Program-made: the position numbers and the translations under genes
Notes under the pieces: model-generated
The model's database searches: none
What the model saw: only the letters and a program-made list of their open reading frames with translations
What the model was told of the DNA's origin: nothing
Shown: positions 8,450-18,900 of the stretch, in pieces
How positions within the stretch are numbered: position 1 is the stretch's first letter
Layout of the letters: every line of letters begins with the position of its first letter
Source of the DNA: Ferruginibacter paludis
Lineage (GTDB): Bacteria > Bacteroidota > Bacteroidia > Chitinophagales > Chitinophagaceae
Assembly (NCBI RefSeq): GCF_030409685.1
Contig: NZ_JAUFQJ010000008.1
Span: 372,001-436,000 of the forward strand
Length of the DNA stretch: 64,000 bases
Reading direction: 5' to 3'

Positions 8450-8845
8450 GTGAAAGTATTTAATCTTATTTGCTGCTTTTTATTTATCGTATTCGCAGCA
8501 CTGCAATACAATGATCCTGATCCGTATGTTTGGGTACCAATTTATATGTACACGGCTGTTTTATGCTGGCTGGCGGCGAAGAAACGATATTATCCCAAAT
8601 TGTATTTGTATGGAATAGGGGTATACACATTGTATGCAGTTTACAAAGTTTTTGATGCCAATGGCCTGGTGGATTGGATTAAGCTGCACCATGCAGAAAA
8701 CATTGCTGGAACCATGAAAGCTGAACAGCCATGGATTGAAGAGTCCAGGGAGTTTTTTGGTTTACTGATTTTAATTGCTGTGCTGGCCATAAATTACTAT
8801 GTCGCCGTAAAGAAACGTTCTGAAAAGAATGTAATGGGTCAATAG
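8450..8845 (+). CDS. TMEM220 family membrane protein
   Basis: 131 residues with four hydrophobic helices. The N-terminal LLFIVFAALQYNDPDP-type segment (here FIVFAALQYNDPDPYVWV) is the hallmark of the TMEM220 family (PF15071), found in bacteria and animals with no known function. The start is a GTG; the first helix begins immediately after it, which supports this choice. Single gene with its own promoter. Confidence 0.75.
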   Translation: MKVFNLICCFLFIVFAALQYNDPDPYVWVPIYMYTAVLCWLAAKKRYYPKLYLYGIGVYTLYAVYKVFDANGLVDWIKLHHAENIAGTMKAEQPWIEESREFFGLLILIAVLAINYYVAVKKRSEKNVMGQ

Positions 8846-8987
8846 TGGCACTGGAAAGATTTTGCCCTTTTCTAAAATGGGGCATGACAAATTATAGTAA
8901 ATTTTGCGTATCCTCTCTCAATTAACCCAGAATTCATTTTCAAAACCAATGATTTTGCTTAGTGACAGCAACCTTTAATAATATTCA

Positions 8988-10052
8988 ATGAAAAAAAATT
9001 CAGTTCGGGAAAGTGAATTTATTAAAGCGATTGACCGATTTAAACTTTTATCCCTTGCCACTAAGGAAGGCATCTGGGAATACGATTTTATCACAAAAAA
9101 ATCCTTCTATAACGAAGGCATTACCGAACTTTTCGGACATGGCTATCCGGAAATAGAAGACAACAATACCTGGTGGAGAAACAATATTCACCCACAGGAT
9201 AAAAACAGGGTCATCAATGCCCTGGATGACTTATTGGCCGGTACTGAAAATGTGTGGTGGGGTAAGTACCTTTTCAGATGCAAAAACGGAAATTACAAAT
9301 TAATTCTCGACAGGTTGTTTGTAGTGAGAAACGAAGACAATACGCCGATTAGGCTGATTGGGACAATGCAGGATCTTTCGGAACTGGATACACTGGAACA
9401 AAAATTTGACCATATCCGGCAGGAACATCAGCAAATTATTTACAAAGCGGTCTTCCAGGCAGAAGAAGCTGAGCGTCACCACATCAGTGAAGAACTGCAC
9501 GAAAATATCAACCAGGTGCTGGGTGCCATCAATTTGCATATCGCCAACGCAAAAAAACATGTCAATATTACAGGGCTTGCCTGGCTGGAAGAAGCCCAGC
9601 ATTTATTGATGGAGTCAATCTCCGGAATCCGGGTTTTATCAAAGCGCCTGTCCCCAATTTCGCTGAACATGCTTGGTTTAAAACTCGCGCTGGAAGAATT
9701 ACTACTTGCTTTAAAAAAAGAAAATCAAATTCATTACACCCTTTTTGTAGACGACATTGATTTCCGTAAAGTGAATATAGATTTACAGACTGCGTTTTAT
9801 CGTATTGCACAACACCAGTTTACGAATATTTTAAAACATTCCAACGCTACCCATGTAACGGTACGGCTTACCGTTGTTAACAAAAAAATAAAAATGCGTA
9901 TTAGTGATAACGGCACCGGCGTTGATCTTAAGGGGTTACAGTTTGGGAAAGGTTTTTCAACCATTCAGCAAAGATCTGCCATTTTTGGAGGCAGCTTTAA
10001 CCTGGAAAGTGTGGAGGCAAAGCCAGGTTTTACGATGGAAGTGATGATATAA
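8988..10052 (+). CDS. PAS-domain sensor histidine kinase (HisKA_3 type), orphan
   Basis: 354 residues with no transmembrane segment. Residues about 20-135 form a PAS_3-type domain (WEYDFITKKSFYN, then RLIGTMQDL at its end). A short coiled linker leads to the dimerisation box ERHHISEELHENINQVL, where H171 is the expected phosphoacceptor; the residue after it is Glu in place of the usual Asp. An ATPase domain follows with ISDNGTGVD as its N/G box. Kinases of this group normally pair with NarL-type regulators, but none is adjacent. It probably senses a cytoplasmic signal through the PAS domain. Confidence 0.85.
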   Translation: MKKNSVRESEFIKAIDRFKLLSLATKEGIWEYDFITKKSFYNEGITELFGHGYPEIEDNNTWWRNNIHPQDKNRVINALDDLLAGTENVWWGKYLFRCKNGNYKLILDRLFVVRNEDNTPIRLIGTMQDLSELDTLEQKFDHIRQEHQQIIYKAVFQAEEAERHHISEELHENINQVLGAINLHIANAKKHVNITGLAWLEEAQHLLMESISGIRVLSKRLSPISLNMLGLKLALEELLLALKKENQIHYTLFVDDIDFRKVNIDLQTAFYRIAQHQFTNILKHSNATHVTVRLTVVNKKIKMRISDNGTGVDLKGLQFGKGFSTIQQRSAIFGGSFNLESVEAKPGFTMEVMI

Positions 10053-10463
10053 AAAAAGTGCACAGAGTTGCGTTCAATGCATTCCTTGTCTCTGCAATTG
10101 ATCAAGTTAAAAAAATAACTGCAATAACTTTTTTGTGATTGTTATTGCACCTAACCTCTTTCCTCACTTTAAAAAACATTTCTAAAAAATGCAGGCAGAA
10201 AAACTTGCATCGGTTCATATTTTTTTCTATCTTACTACTGTTTTTATTCGATTGCATGTGCAGTATCGGGTTTGGTCCGAACAGAGAATATTACCACTTT
10301 AATAAAGTTGAATAATGAGTCTCTTCGTATGTTAGCTATTAGGAATCTTTGCTCAAACTGTCTTCATTTGCGGGTCATTCCCTGTCTTGTGGTCTCAGAA
10401 TGTCCATTGAAACTGAACGTGAGTTATGGAACATATTTCTTCTAAAAAGGTGTCTCTTTGTCA
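10053..10463. other. Intergenic stretch with no recognised feature
   Basis: About 410 bases with no convincing frame on either strand. I looked here for a detached rhodanese half that would complete the MnmH-like protein downstream and saw none. Confidence 0.6.
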
Positions 10464-11105
10464 ATGACCATTCCAACTTCTTTAACATGCATTGTTTTTT
10501 TTGGTAAGACAGGATCGGGTAAAACGATGCTACTGCAACAGCTTGAAAACTCAGGCTATCCCACCATCAACATTGAACAAACGGCATCTCACCGGGGATC
10601 AGCCTTCGGCGGAATGCTATTGCCTCCGCAACCTTCGCAAGATGAGTTTGAAAACGTACTTCAGAATAAATTCCTTTTATATTCCCTCTCACCTTATGTT
10701 TTTATAGAACAAAAAGTATCGCCGGTAGGTAAATTACGACTTCCGGGTTGGCTTAATGCAAAAATGAATGAAGGAATTTCTGTGCAACTTGAAGTTGATA
10801 AAAAAACAAGGGTTCAAAATATTTTGAAAGCATATGGTTCCGCAGGAAAGGAAAGCTTTCTGACCGCTTTAAACAAATTACATAAGCGTTTGCCCCACCC
10901 CGTTATACAACAACTGGAAGCATTGTTGAAGGAAGAAAATTATGCCTCATTTATAACATTGATGCTGGATTATTATGATGCAGCAACAAACTACACTACT
11001 GATAATAAACAACGCATCAATATACCGGTAAGCGGCAGCAATCCATCTGCCGATGCAAAAGAAGTATTAACAGTGCTTGAACGTTTTGGTATTGTTATTT
11101 TTTAA
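10464..11105 (+). CDS. Stand-alone P-loop domain of tRNA 2-selenouridine synthase (MnmH/SelU-like)
   Basis: 213 residues matching the C-terminal half of MnmH: the P-loop GKTGSGKT (14-21), then SHRGSAFGG (42-50), PQPSQDEFEN, and FIEQKVSPVGKLRLP in place of the family's W-V-E-D-E-S-R-x-I-G. MnmH normally has an N-terminal rhodanese domain whose cysteine carries selenium in converting 2-thiouridine to 2-selenouridine at the tRNA wobble base, via a geranylated intermediate. That domain is entirely absent, so selenation is unlikely without a partner; tRNA or prenyl-diphosphate binding may remain. The frame extends to TTG at 10458; ATG at 10464 is preferred. Its end overlaps the end of the convergent 622-residue gene by 11 bases. 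Confidence 0.75.
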   Translation: MTIPTSLTCIVFFGKTGSGKTMLLQQLENSGYPTINIEQTASHRGSAFGGMLLPPQPSQDEFENVLQNKFLLYSLSPYVFIEQKVSPVGKLRLPGWLNAKMNEGISVQLEVDKKTRVQNILKAYGSAGKESFLTALNKLHKRLPHPVIQQLEALLKEENYASFITLMLDYYDAATNYTTDNKQRINIPVSGSNPSADAKEVLTVLERFGIVIF

Positions 11106-12963
11106 CTGCATCCACACGGTCATAGTAAAGACCACTTGAACCTTCTCCACGCCCAACCTGTTTTCTGTATCCATACCAGTTTATTACAGCACCGTTATAC
11201 CAGCGGGTTCTTTGGAAAGTAGCGGACAATTGTACCCCCGCTCTTGGTATTTCTTCTTCATTAATAAAGTAAGCCTTAGCTTTTTCGTCGTCATCTCCTG
11301 CAATGCCTTCCCGTAATAATTGCGTTACCGGCCGTATGTGTGTGAATTCATTGTTAAACAGCCGCGGCATGGCAGCACGTTGCAATTTTACCTGCCTGTT
11401 CAATTCATCTGAATGCACCGGTATAAAAGGTATCCAGTTTTCAGGAACTGTATTGGCAAGCGTATACCGGAACATGACATCAACATCTGTTTCATTGGTA
11501 ACAGGTGTAGTATCAACCGCTTTTAACGCTTCTGTAAAAGATCTTGAACTATTATGACCGTCTGTATTACTTCCCAATTCATCCCCCACGCTTGATTCTA
11601 TTGCCCATATGCTGTTCGTCATTTCATCTCTTACAAAAAACACTTCCTCAGCCGGCTCACTTTCTAAATTTTTCACCACGTTGGGCAGTACGAGCAACCT
11701 TGTATCTGTTGGTACATTCCTGGCGCCGTCCGGGTTTACAGTACTTAAATTGTACATGCCCCATCCGGCCCAGTTATCGGTATTTCCCTGTGTAGCTGAT
11801 TGTACAAAAAACTGCTGGCCGAACACATCAGTAACTATAATTCCTTTTATTTCACACAATGTACCAACCGGTACACGGTATGGAACAAGCAACCAATCTG
11901 TGTTGTACATCAATGCGTATTCAGTAAAAACAAGTTTTGATAAATCGGTTGTTTGTGCATTGATATTACCCAGGTCAACTTTTCCATCTTCAAATTGCCA
12001 GAAACGGGAATTGGGCGCTCCTGCGAATTTCGCTTCCACAGGTATCACCGACAATAATTGCTCTTTTATATTCAGCATATCGCCGGCATCCGCAGCACCC
12101 GAAATACCTTCCACGGTTTCAACCTTGTTTACATCCATTGAAAACCAGTCCAGGTCTCCGGAATAATATTGGTCGGCCGAAAGGACAATATTGTTGCCAT
12201 CTTCGGCTGGCAATGCACAATCAAACTGGTACTCCAGTTTTGACGGAACCCAGGCAGAGCTTTCTGCAGGAGAGACAACAAAATTTTTCTGGTACCATGC
12301 CACAAAATCATTCAAGGCAGCTGTAAGTAAAGGGGTATCACCTCCAAGGCTGATAGCCGCTATAGCGTTAACGTGGCTGGCAATGATAGCTACGTACAAT
12401 TTAGCGCCATCAAAATAACGGCCTGCTGAAGCATTGACCATGTTTACATAATTGTCATTGCTTAGTGACTTTACTTTCCCGATGATGGTTGCATTGGTGT
12501 CACCATTTTGTACCGGTGCTATTTCATCTATACCAAATTTTTTAATGAGGTTAGGCTTATACAATTTACTTGCATTCGGTACCACTGGGTTGGCGTTTTC
12601 TCCTGCACGGTCAAGGCACCTGAGGAAGATATAGGCGGCTTCCAGCTTACTTTTAAAATCAAGCTTATAAGGCATGCTTTCTATGCGTTCTTCCAGCGGA
12701 ATAGAATCGTCAAAAGGCTGCGCTTTTCCATTGGCTGTTTTTACATGCGTAATAGCGGTGGTTTTCATGTAAATTTTTGAAAAAATGGCGGAGCCGGTAT
12801 CTTCTCCCTGCAACTCTCCAAACTGCCATTGCCTGGTAAGCATCCACAAAGCATCATGCACATCTGCTTCAAGCACTTTATCAAATTCAGCATGCCGCGG
12901 CCTTGCCTCCAGGCGGTTCCAGGCTCTGAATGGTTCACACGAAAAAATATCTATTCTTGGCAT
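11095..12963 (-). CDS. Conserved protein of unknown function, fifth gene of the giant-protein operon
   Basis: 622 residues, no signal peptide or membrane segment. The N-terminal third carries the strongest landmark, DALWMLTRQWQFGELQGED (37-55), and the C-terminus ends with a W-Y-N-G, then GRGEGSSGLYYDRV segment. I recall both blocks from uncharacterised proteins of actinobacteria and myxobacteria; this is memory, not a search. The middle is predicted mainly beta. It starts nine bases after the 2165-residue gene, so it is the last member of a five-gene operon. The function is unknown; a structural part of a multi-protein assembly is more likely than an enzyme, since no catalytic motif stands out. 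Confidence 0.85.
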   Translation of the reverse strand: MPRIDIFSCEPFRAWNRLEARPRHAEFDKVLEADVHDALWMLTRQWQFGELQGEDTGSAIFSKIYMKTTAITHVKTANGKAQPFDDSIPLEERIESMPYKLDFKSKLEAAYIFLRCLDRAGENANPVVPNASKLYKPNLIKKFGIDEIAPVQNGDTNATIIGKVKSLSNDNYVNMVNASAGRYFDGAKLYVAIIASHVNAIAAISLGGDTPLLTAALNDFVAWYQKNFVVSPAESSAWVPSKLEYQFDCALPAEDGNNIVLSADQYYSGDLDWFSMDVNKVETVEGISGAADAGDMLNIKEQLLSVIPVEAKFAGAPNSRFWQFEDGKVDLGNINAQTTDLSKLVFTEYALMYNTDWLLVPYRVPVGTLCEIKGIIVTDVFGQQFFVQSATQGNTDNWAGWGMYNLSTVNPDGARNVPTDTRLLVLPNVVKNLESEPAEEVFFVRDEMTNSIWAIESSVGDELGSNTDGHNSSRSFTEALKAVDTTPVTNETDVDVMFRYTLANTVPENWIPFIPVHSDELNRQVKLQRAAMPRLFNNEFTHIRPVTQLLREGIAGDDDEKAKAYFINEEEIPRAGVQLSATFQRTRWYNGAVINWYGYRKQVGRGEGSSGLYYDRVDAVKK

Positions 12964-12972
12964 ACAATAAAT

Positions 12973-15900
12973 TTATTTTGGTAAAACTACATCTGCTAAA
13001 TCCATAACAACCTGTACTCCCAGCGGATTGGTATCTTCATTTCTAAACTGTGGTGGCACTACTTCAGAGAAAATGCCAGGCAATACCTGTCCTAAAAAGC
13101 TTTTGTCAAAATGATCCGGCTCTACCGCCCTGTTCTTGGCAAGATCCATCGTATCAATGATCGTGTACACCAAATCATCCCATGTCCACTGATTGGTGAT
13201 TTCCGGCGTTACTGCCAGTAATATGGATTGTGGTGGAGATGCATTGGGATTATTATAGTTAAAGGTGATGCCTGTAGTTTGTTCCCTGACAGGAATAATT
13301 TCCAGCCATTCGTCAACAATAAAACCCGATTGAATGCCGGCCGTTTGCAACTGTTTAGTATTAAGCAATACAAGTGATATAACATCACCAACCGGCGTGA
13401 ATGCTGACGGATACTCTATACCCAGCCAGTAATCTCCGTCTGTGTAGGGAAGCTGAACAGGTTCTGCCTGGGCAACAGGCAGATTGTATATATCCGTTGT
13501 TTGTATCACCATAGAAAGATCATACATGCGCTCCCTTACTTTAGACACATTTTGTAACCAGTCTTCCATAACCAGCGATCCGCCATTTCTTGCAATCTTC
13601 TTATCTGGTGCAAGTGCCAGTTCTTTTTGTATACTGGTTGTTTCCAGCGGCGTATACAATGGATTTACAATGGCATTTTTACCCAATACTATTTTGGTAA
13701 GCTCAATTAACTTTTGCACTTTCAACTTTACACTTGTAACGCTTGCCATGGCCGTTACTGCTGCGGTTGCTTCGGCTTCCCGGGCCACCGCTTGTTTGTA
13801 AATATTGACCACCTGTTGCAGCAATCCTGTTGCCCGCTGGTCACTTGTTGCCGCCGCATCGAAAGGTATAGAAAGCGCGTGAGGAATGCCCAGGAACACC
13901 GCATTGTGCAGGTATGTAAACAAGGTATCAACCTGCGCCACAGTTGGTACTACATCATTTACAGGCGTTTTACCACTGAGCACATCTGTAAGAAAAGCAG
14001 CAGTAGCAATGTCCTGTATAAATAATTGCAACGATTTATGTGCTGCAGTAACCCGTTTGTTCAATTCGTCCACATCACAATTGCCTGGATTATCAGGATT
14101 TACCGGGTCGTTCGGAAGCCGGATATCACTGTCTCCGGCATATTTGGCGCTGCTCACCATATTGCGGATATACTTCATCAGGATGTATATTTCCGACAAA
14201 GATTTATCATCCAAACTCCAGCCGTTATCCCGCTCTTTTATATCAATCGAAATCGCAGACTGATAATCATTGTTTGCCTTTCGATAGAGGCTGATGATTA
14301 TTTCCGACAATTCGCTTTCGCCTCCCGGCACCAGGAAGAGGTCAATTGCCTGCAGCCCCGATGCACCAATATCAAAGCTTGTTTTAGTAACGTTATTATT
14401 TGCATCAGCGGCTGTAAGTACATATTTGATGGCTTTGGCCGGCCCTAAAGTTAGTCCCAGCCAATTATTGAACGTAGGTTCTGTCAATGATCTTACGGTA
14501 GGTGCTGCAGCCCAGCCAGCAGGCAACTGGAAGGAATTATTTGTTGCGGCAAAATTCAAAATGATGCGCTGTGTTACCACGGTACCATTTCTTACGGTGT
14601 CAATAATTTGAGGATCGGGCATGTGCTTTCCCTCGGCCAGCGCTGTTAATACCGCACTTGCCCTAACATGATTGCCCAACACCATCTGGTAAACACTTTC
14701 CGACATGGCCAGGTCTCCCAGGGCATCAAACGCATCAGCCATCCGGTCTATCTCTTCAATGATGCTGTCGTACACTTTATTTTTATTGTCGCCGGCCAGG
14801 TTGGCATCAAGTACATCGGTTATCAATTTTGGAAACTTTGCGTAATTATTGGCTTTAAGCAATTCAGCAATAGTATCATCTTTTATTGCCGGGTTAGTTG
14901 GCCAGTCCACTGCAGCGTGCACCTTATCAAGTATGGTCGTGCCGTTTACAACAAGGCTTATATAGGTTGCGCTGCCATTGGCAGTTTCATCCACTGCCTG
15001 CTGCAACGGAAATACTTTGCGTAGCGGTTGAATGTATTTGTCCAGCTCAATTGTTTTGTAACGGTCATGCAATCCTCTTTCAAACTGAAAACCAAGAATG
15101 GCGCCCAGTTCCTGGCCGTTCCGGATTCCTTCAATCAATTGCATTGCCATGCGAACGCGGCCGGATGAAATATTGACCGCAAGCCGGTTAGCGATATCCT
15201 CTGCAGAAGTATTGTTGGTCATATAGGCATTGCGCAATACTGCGGCGGTAATAGCCTGGCCAATGGAAGGACCGTGTATAAAACCTTGGTTGGATGTATC
15301 ATGATAAACAGGTTTGGTGGCATCCAGCTTAAAATTGGCCAGCGTTTTCTGATCTGCAAATTTATCCTTGCCTTTATCCCTGCGCAGGTTTTCAACATAC
15401 CCGTAGGCACCAAGAAAAACGCCTGCTGGTTGTTTAGCTCTCTGCTGCTGCAACCGCTTTGCAACAAAGCCGAGCAACCAGGAATCAAGGCGGTAAGTGC
15501 AGAGATCAATGTGTTCTGCCATCAGCAAATCCAGCTCTTTTGTGGTGGCACGTTTTAGTGTTGTTATTGCCTGCCTTGTAAGGCTTAATTTGTCAAAAAA
15601 TTGTTTATGCGAATTATTGAACAATGCCGGGTTGGCAGTTTTCACTCTATCAAGATAATTGGCCAGCGACTTCGGGCCCTGGTCAATAAACTGGTAAAAT
15701 GGTTTGGCTGTAGTGGCCGATGGCAAAGCAATATCAGTCACCAAATCACTCAGGGTTTTAAAAAGAAAATGCCACTTGGTCAGATACTTGTTTACGTATT
15801 TGCCATTCTGAAATAATTTGTAATGGTAATGGCTTGTATTGCCTGCGATGCGCCTGTCAAGCTCAGGTAAAATTGCTTCCAATTGTAAAATATTCAATGC

Positions 15901-18900
15901 TGCCTCCTGGTAACCCTGCAGCAATGATTGCCGCAGCATAACAAAAAGCATGGTATCAAAAGGAATCTTTGCCGGGTCTCCTACTGCATTTCCTCCGAGT
16001 AAACTGTTGGCCCCAGAAGTTAACAGCCAGCTTAAGTAATCGCTTTTTAAACCGTTGTCGGCATCAGGTATCGTGTCAATTAAGTTTCCGGTAACAGGCA
16101 GCGAATTTTCTACCAGTCTTGCAATAAACAGGCGGGATGATTCAAACTGGTGCAGGATGCGGGAGTATTTGGCATCCGTGAGTTGCCATGTTGTAAGCCC
16201 TCCCGGCCACCGCTCATCAATAAAATCAAATGAAGGGGTAAAAATGCCGTCCAGTATCTGGTTTTTGAAAAGCTCTGTCAAACCATTTGGACCAAAGGCA
16301 TCTGTTGCCTTAAAGTTGGTACCAAATCCATCGGCCGAAGCATTGGGGCCTTTGGCAATGTTAATCGCATACCTGTAAAAATAATCAAGAGAGCTGGCAT
16401 TTAATCCCAGCATTTGTACAAAACGCTGCTGCGCATCTCCTTCTTTTTCCAGGTTGCCCGAATGAATTACGTTGCTTTCACGAAGCGATGTCCACGTATT
16501 CTTCAACATATTCAACAACCTGTACAGGCGCATTTCATACCGCTGCTGTAGTTTATTTTCCAGGGCAGGCGAAGGCACGGCCCATGGCAAAATAGTTTTT
16601 GCTTCATCAATGGTTAAATCAGGAATATTGCCTGGATATAATTGCAATTGGGAAAATGCGGTAGTGGCTAAAATACCATACGGCTGCATTCCAATACGCA
16701 CTGATGGAACTATACCTCTTCCCACACAATAATTGGTGAAGAAATTTTCTGTACGCCGGATATTGTCATAGGTAAACATTCCATCCCACATTTCTTCCAT
16801 ATAATGCCCAAGCGATACTCCCCACAAAGCCCTGTTGGCGGCAAAGGCATTGGCCATTTCAAGATTGCCAGAATAGTTGGCAAACTGGGTAACCGCATTG
16901 TCAATACCCAATGCATCCGAAAAATATTTACCATCCGCCTTTTTAAAAATATCTGTTTCTCCCAGGTTATATTTCAGGTTATTTATTTCAATGTCATACC
17001 GCTGTTGTGAGTCATTACCGCTTTGCCAACCCGATGCAGCCTCATGTGTATTATTGGTAGGCGTACCCACTTTTAAAAAGTCAAGGCCATCCACGCCATA
17101 AATGTGATTGGTGATAAGCTGTTCAAATAATTGCTTTGAACTGGTAGCATCAGAACCTTTAATGCCAAGCACAATTAATCTATCAAAACCGTTGTTATAT
17201 TCATCATCAGTAATATCGAGTGTAATACCAAAACCTTTTGAAACAGCGGTATTGTAATCAGTCATCCACTTTAGCCCTTCGTCAATATTCAGGTTGCCGT
17301 CGGCATCAATTGTAAATAAAGATAGATCATCAAATTTTTGCGGATCCAGGCCCAGCTGCACGGTTTCATCTACTGCATTACCAACGGCAATGCGTGTAAA
17401 CTGGCTGTCTTTCATGGTGATTACGGCAAATTTATCGGGCAAGCAATTTGAATGAGGCGCCACGGTCCAGTCTTTATCTTTTGCAGCTACTGCCGGAAAT
17501 ACAAATGGATTGTCTATGGCGTTAACAAAGTCTTTGTGATTAACAGGTTTTATTTTATTCAATGCGTTTTGTATGATTTCAAGATTGCCGGACATCATAT
17601 GAAGGCTATGGACAAACGCCGCAGCTATTTTTTGTTTCAGGCCGGTTAAATCCTGGTTACTGGTGATCAGCTGGTTTAACAACCCTGCTGTATTTATAAA
17701 ATTGCTTCTGAATTTTTCGAGTAAAAAATCCTGCTCCTGTTTTAAGGAGGAAAGTATTGTGCTGATTTTTAAAAGATTGGTATGCACCTCTGCCAATGCT
17801 TTTTGTGCAAAAGTGGCCGATACAATGTTTGATATGGGCTTATCTAACGGCAATTGTTTCAGCCGTGCATTGATTGCGGTAAGGATAGTGATTGCATCGA
17901 TAATTTTTGAAGAAGGGCCGGTCTGAAAGATAGCTTTGTTTGCAGCAATAGCAGAAGGATTTAACACTCTCGCGACCCATGACGCACGGTGTGTGCCCAA
18001 TGCCTTGCACAAGGTTTGCCAGGCAGCCATTTGTAAATCCTTATCGCCACCGGCAGCCCACCAAACTTTCCAGAACTGTTTACCGGCATCTGTTTCAGTT
18101 GGCGACAAAGCCTCCTCATGTGTTTGTACAAAAACATCATCCGGATAAATACGCACCCACAGCTGGTTAACCATTTTTGGCGGATCAGTGATATATACCG
18201 GCTTTGGAAAATTTCCAACCGCCTGGCCGGCAAAACCACCAATAACACTTGATACACTTTGATTAAAAAAAGTATTGATCAGATTTTTGCCTGCACCCTG
18301 CGATTTGTTTGCTGCATTGTAATTATTAATTTTTGTTACGGAGTTGGTGACTTCTGTGTTGATGGAAGCAAACAAATTCTGCAGTTTGGATACCTGGCCC
18401 GGCCTGGATTCCAATATCGGTGATTGTATTGTTTTAGCGAGCGAATTAATCCGGGGCTCCAGGTAGGTTTTGTATTTTTTTATTACTTCGTAACCTTGTT
18501 GTTTTTGGGCATTGAATCTTTTAATTTTTACCAATGCCTTAATTCCGCTGAAATAAACATCGCCTGTTTGTACGGCTGGCGGGCCGGGTAAATTATTTAA
18601 TAACAACAACGAACCTGCGGCAAAGGCATTGCTTAAAGCGATGATAGCTGTTACCTCGGGTTGTGCTGTTTCCGCCGCAAACTTTTTCCAGGCGGCATCG
18701 GTATGCATTTTCTCGATGGACGCACCCAGCGTACCCAGTTGTGTTTGTATGTCTGCCTGTAACTGCTGTATTCGTTTTCGCTGCGTAGTATCTATGTACT
18801 GCAACGCTTTTATCGCTGTATCAATATTCTGATAAAATTCTTTGATGGTATTTAAGGTGCTGGTGATGTATCCATACAGTGTTTTTTTATTTTTTACATC

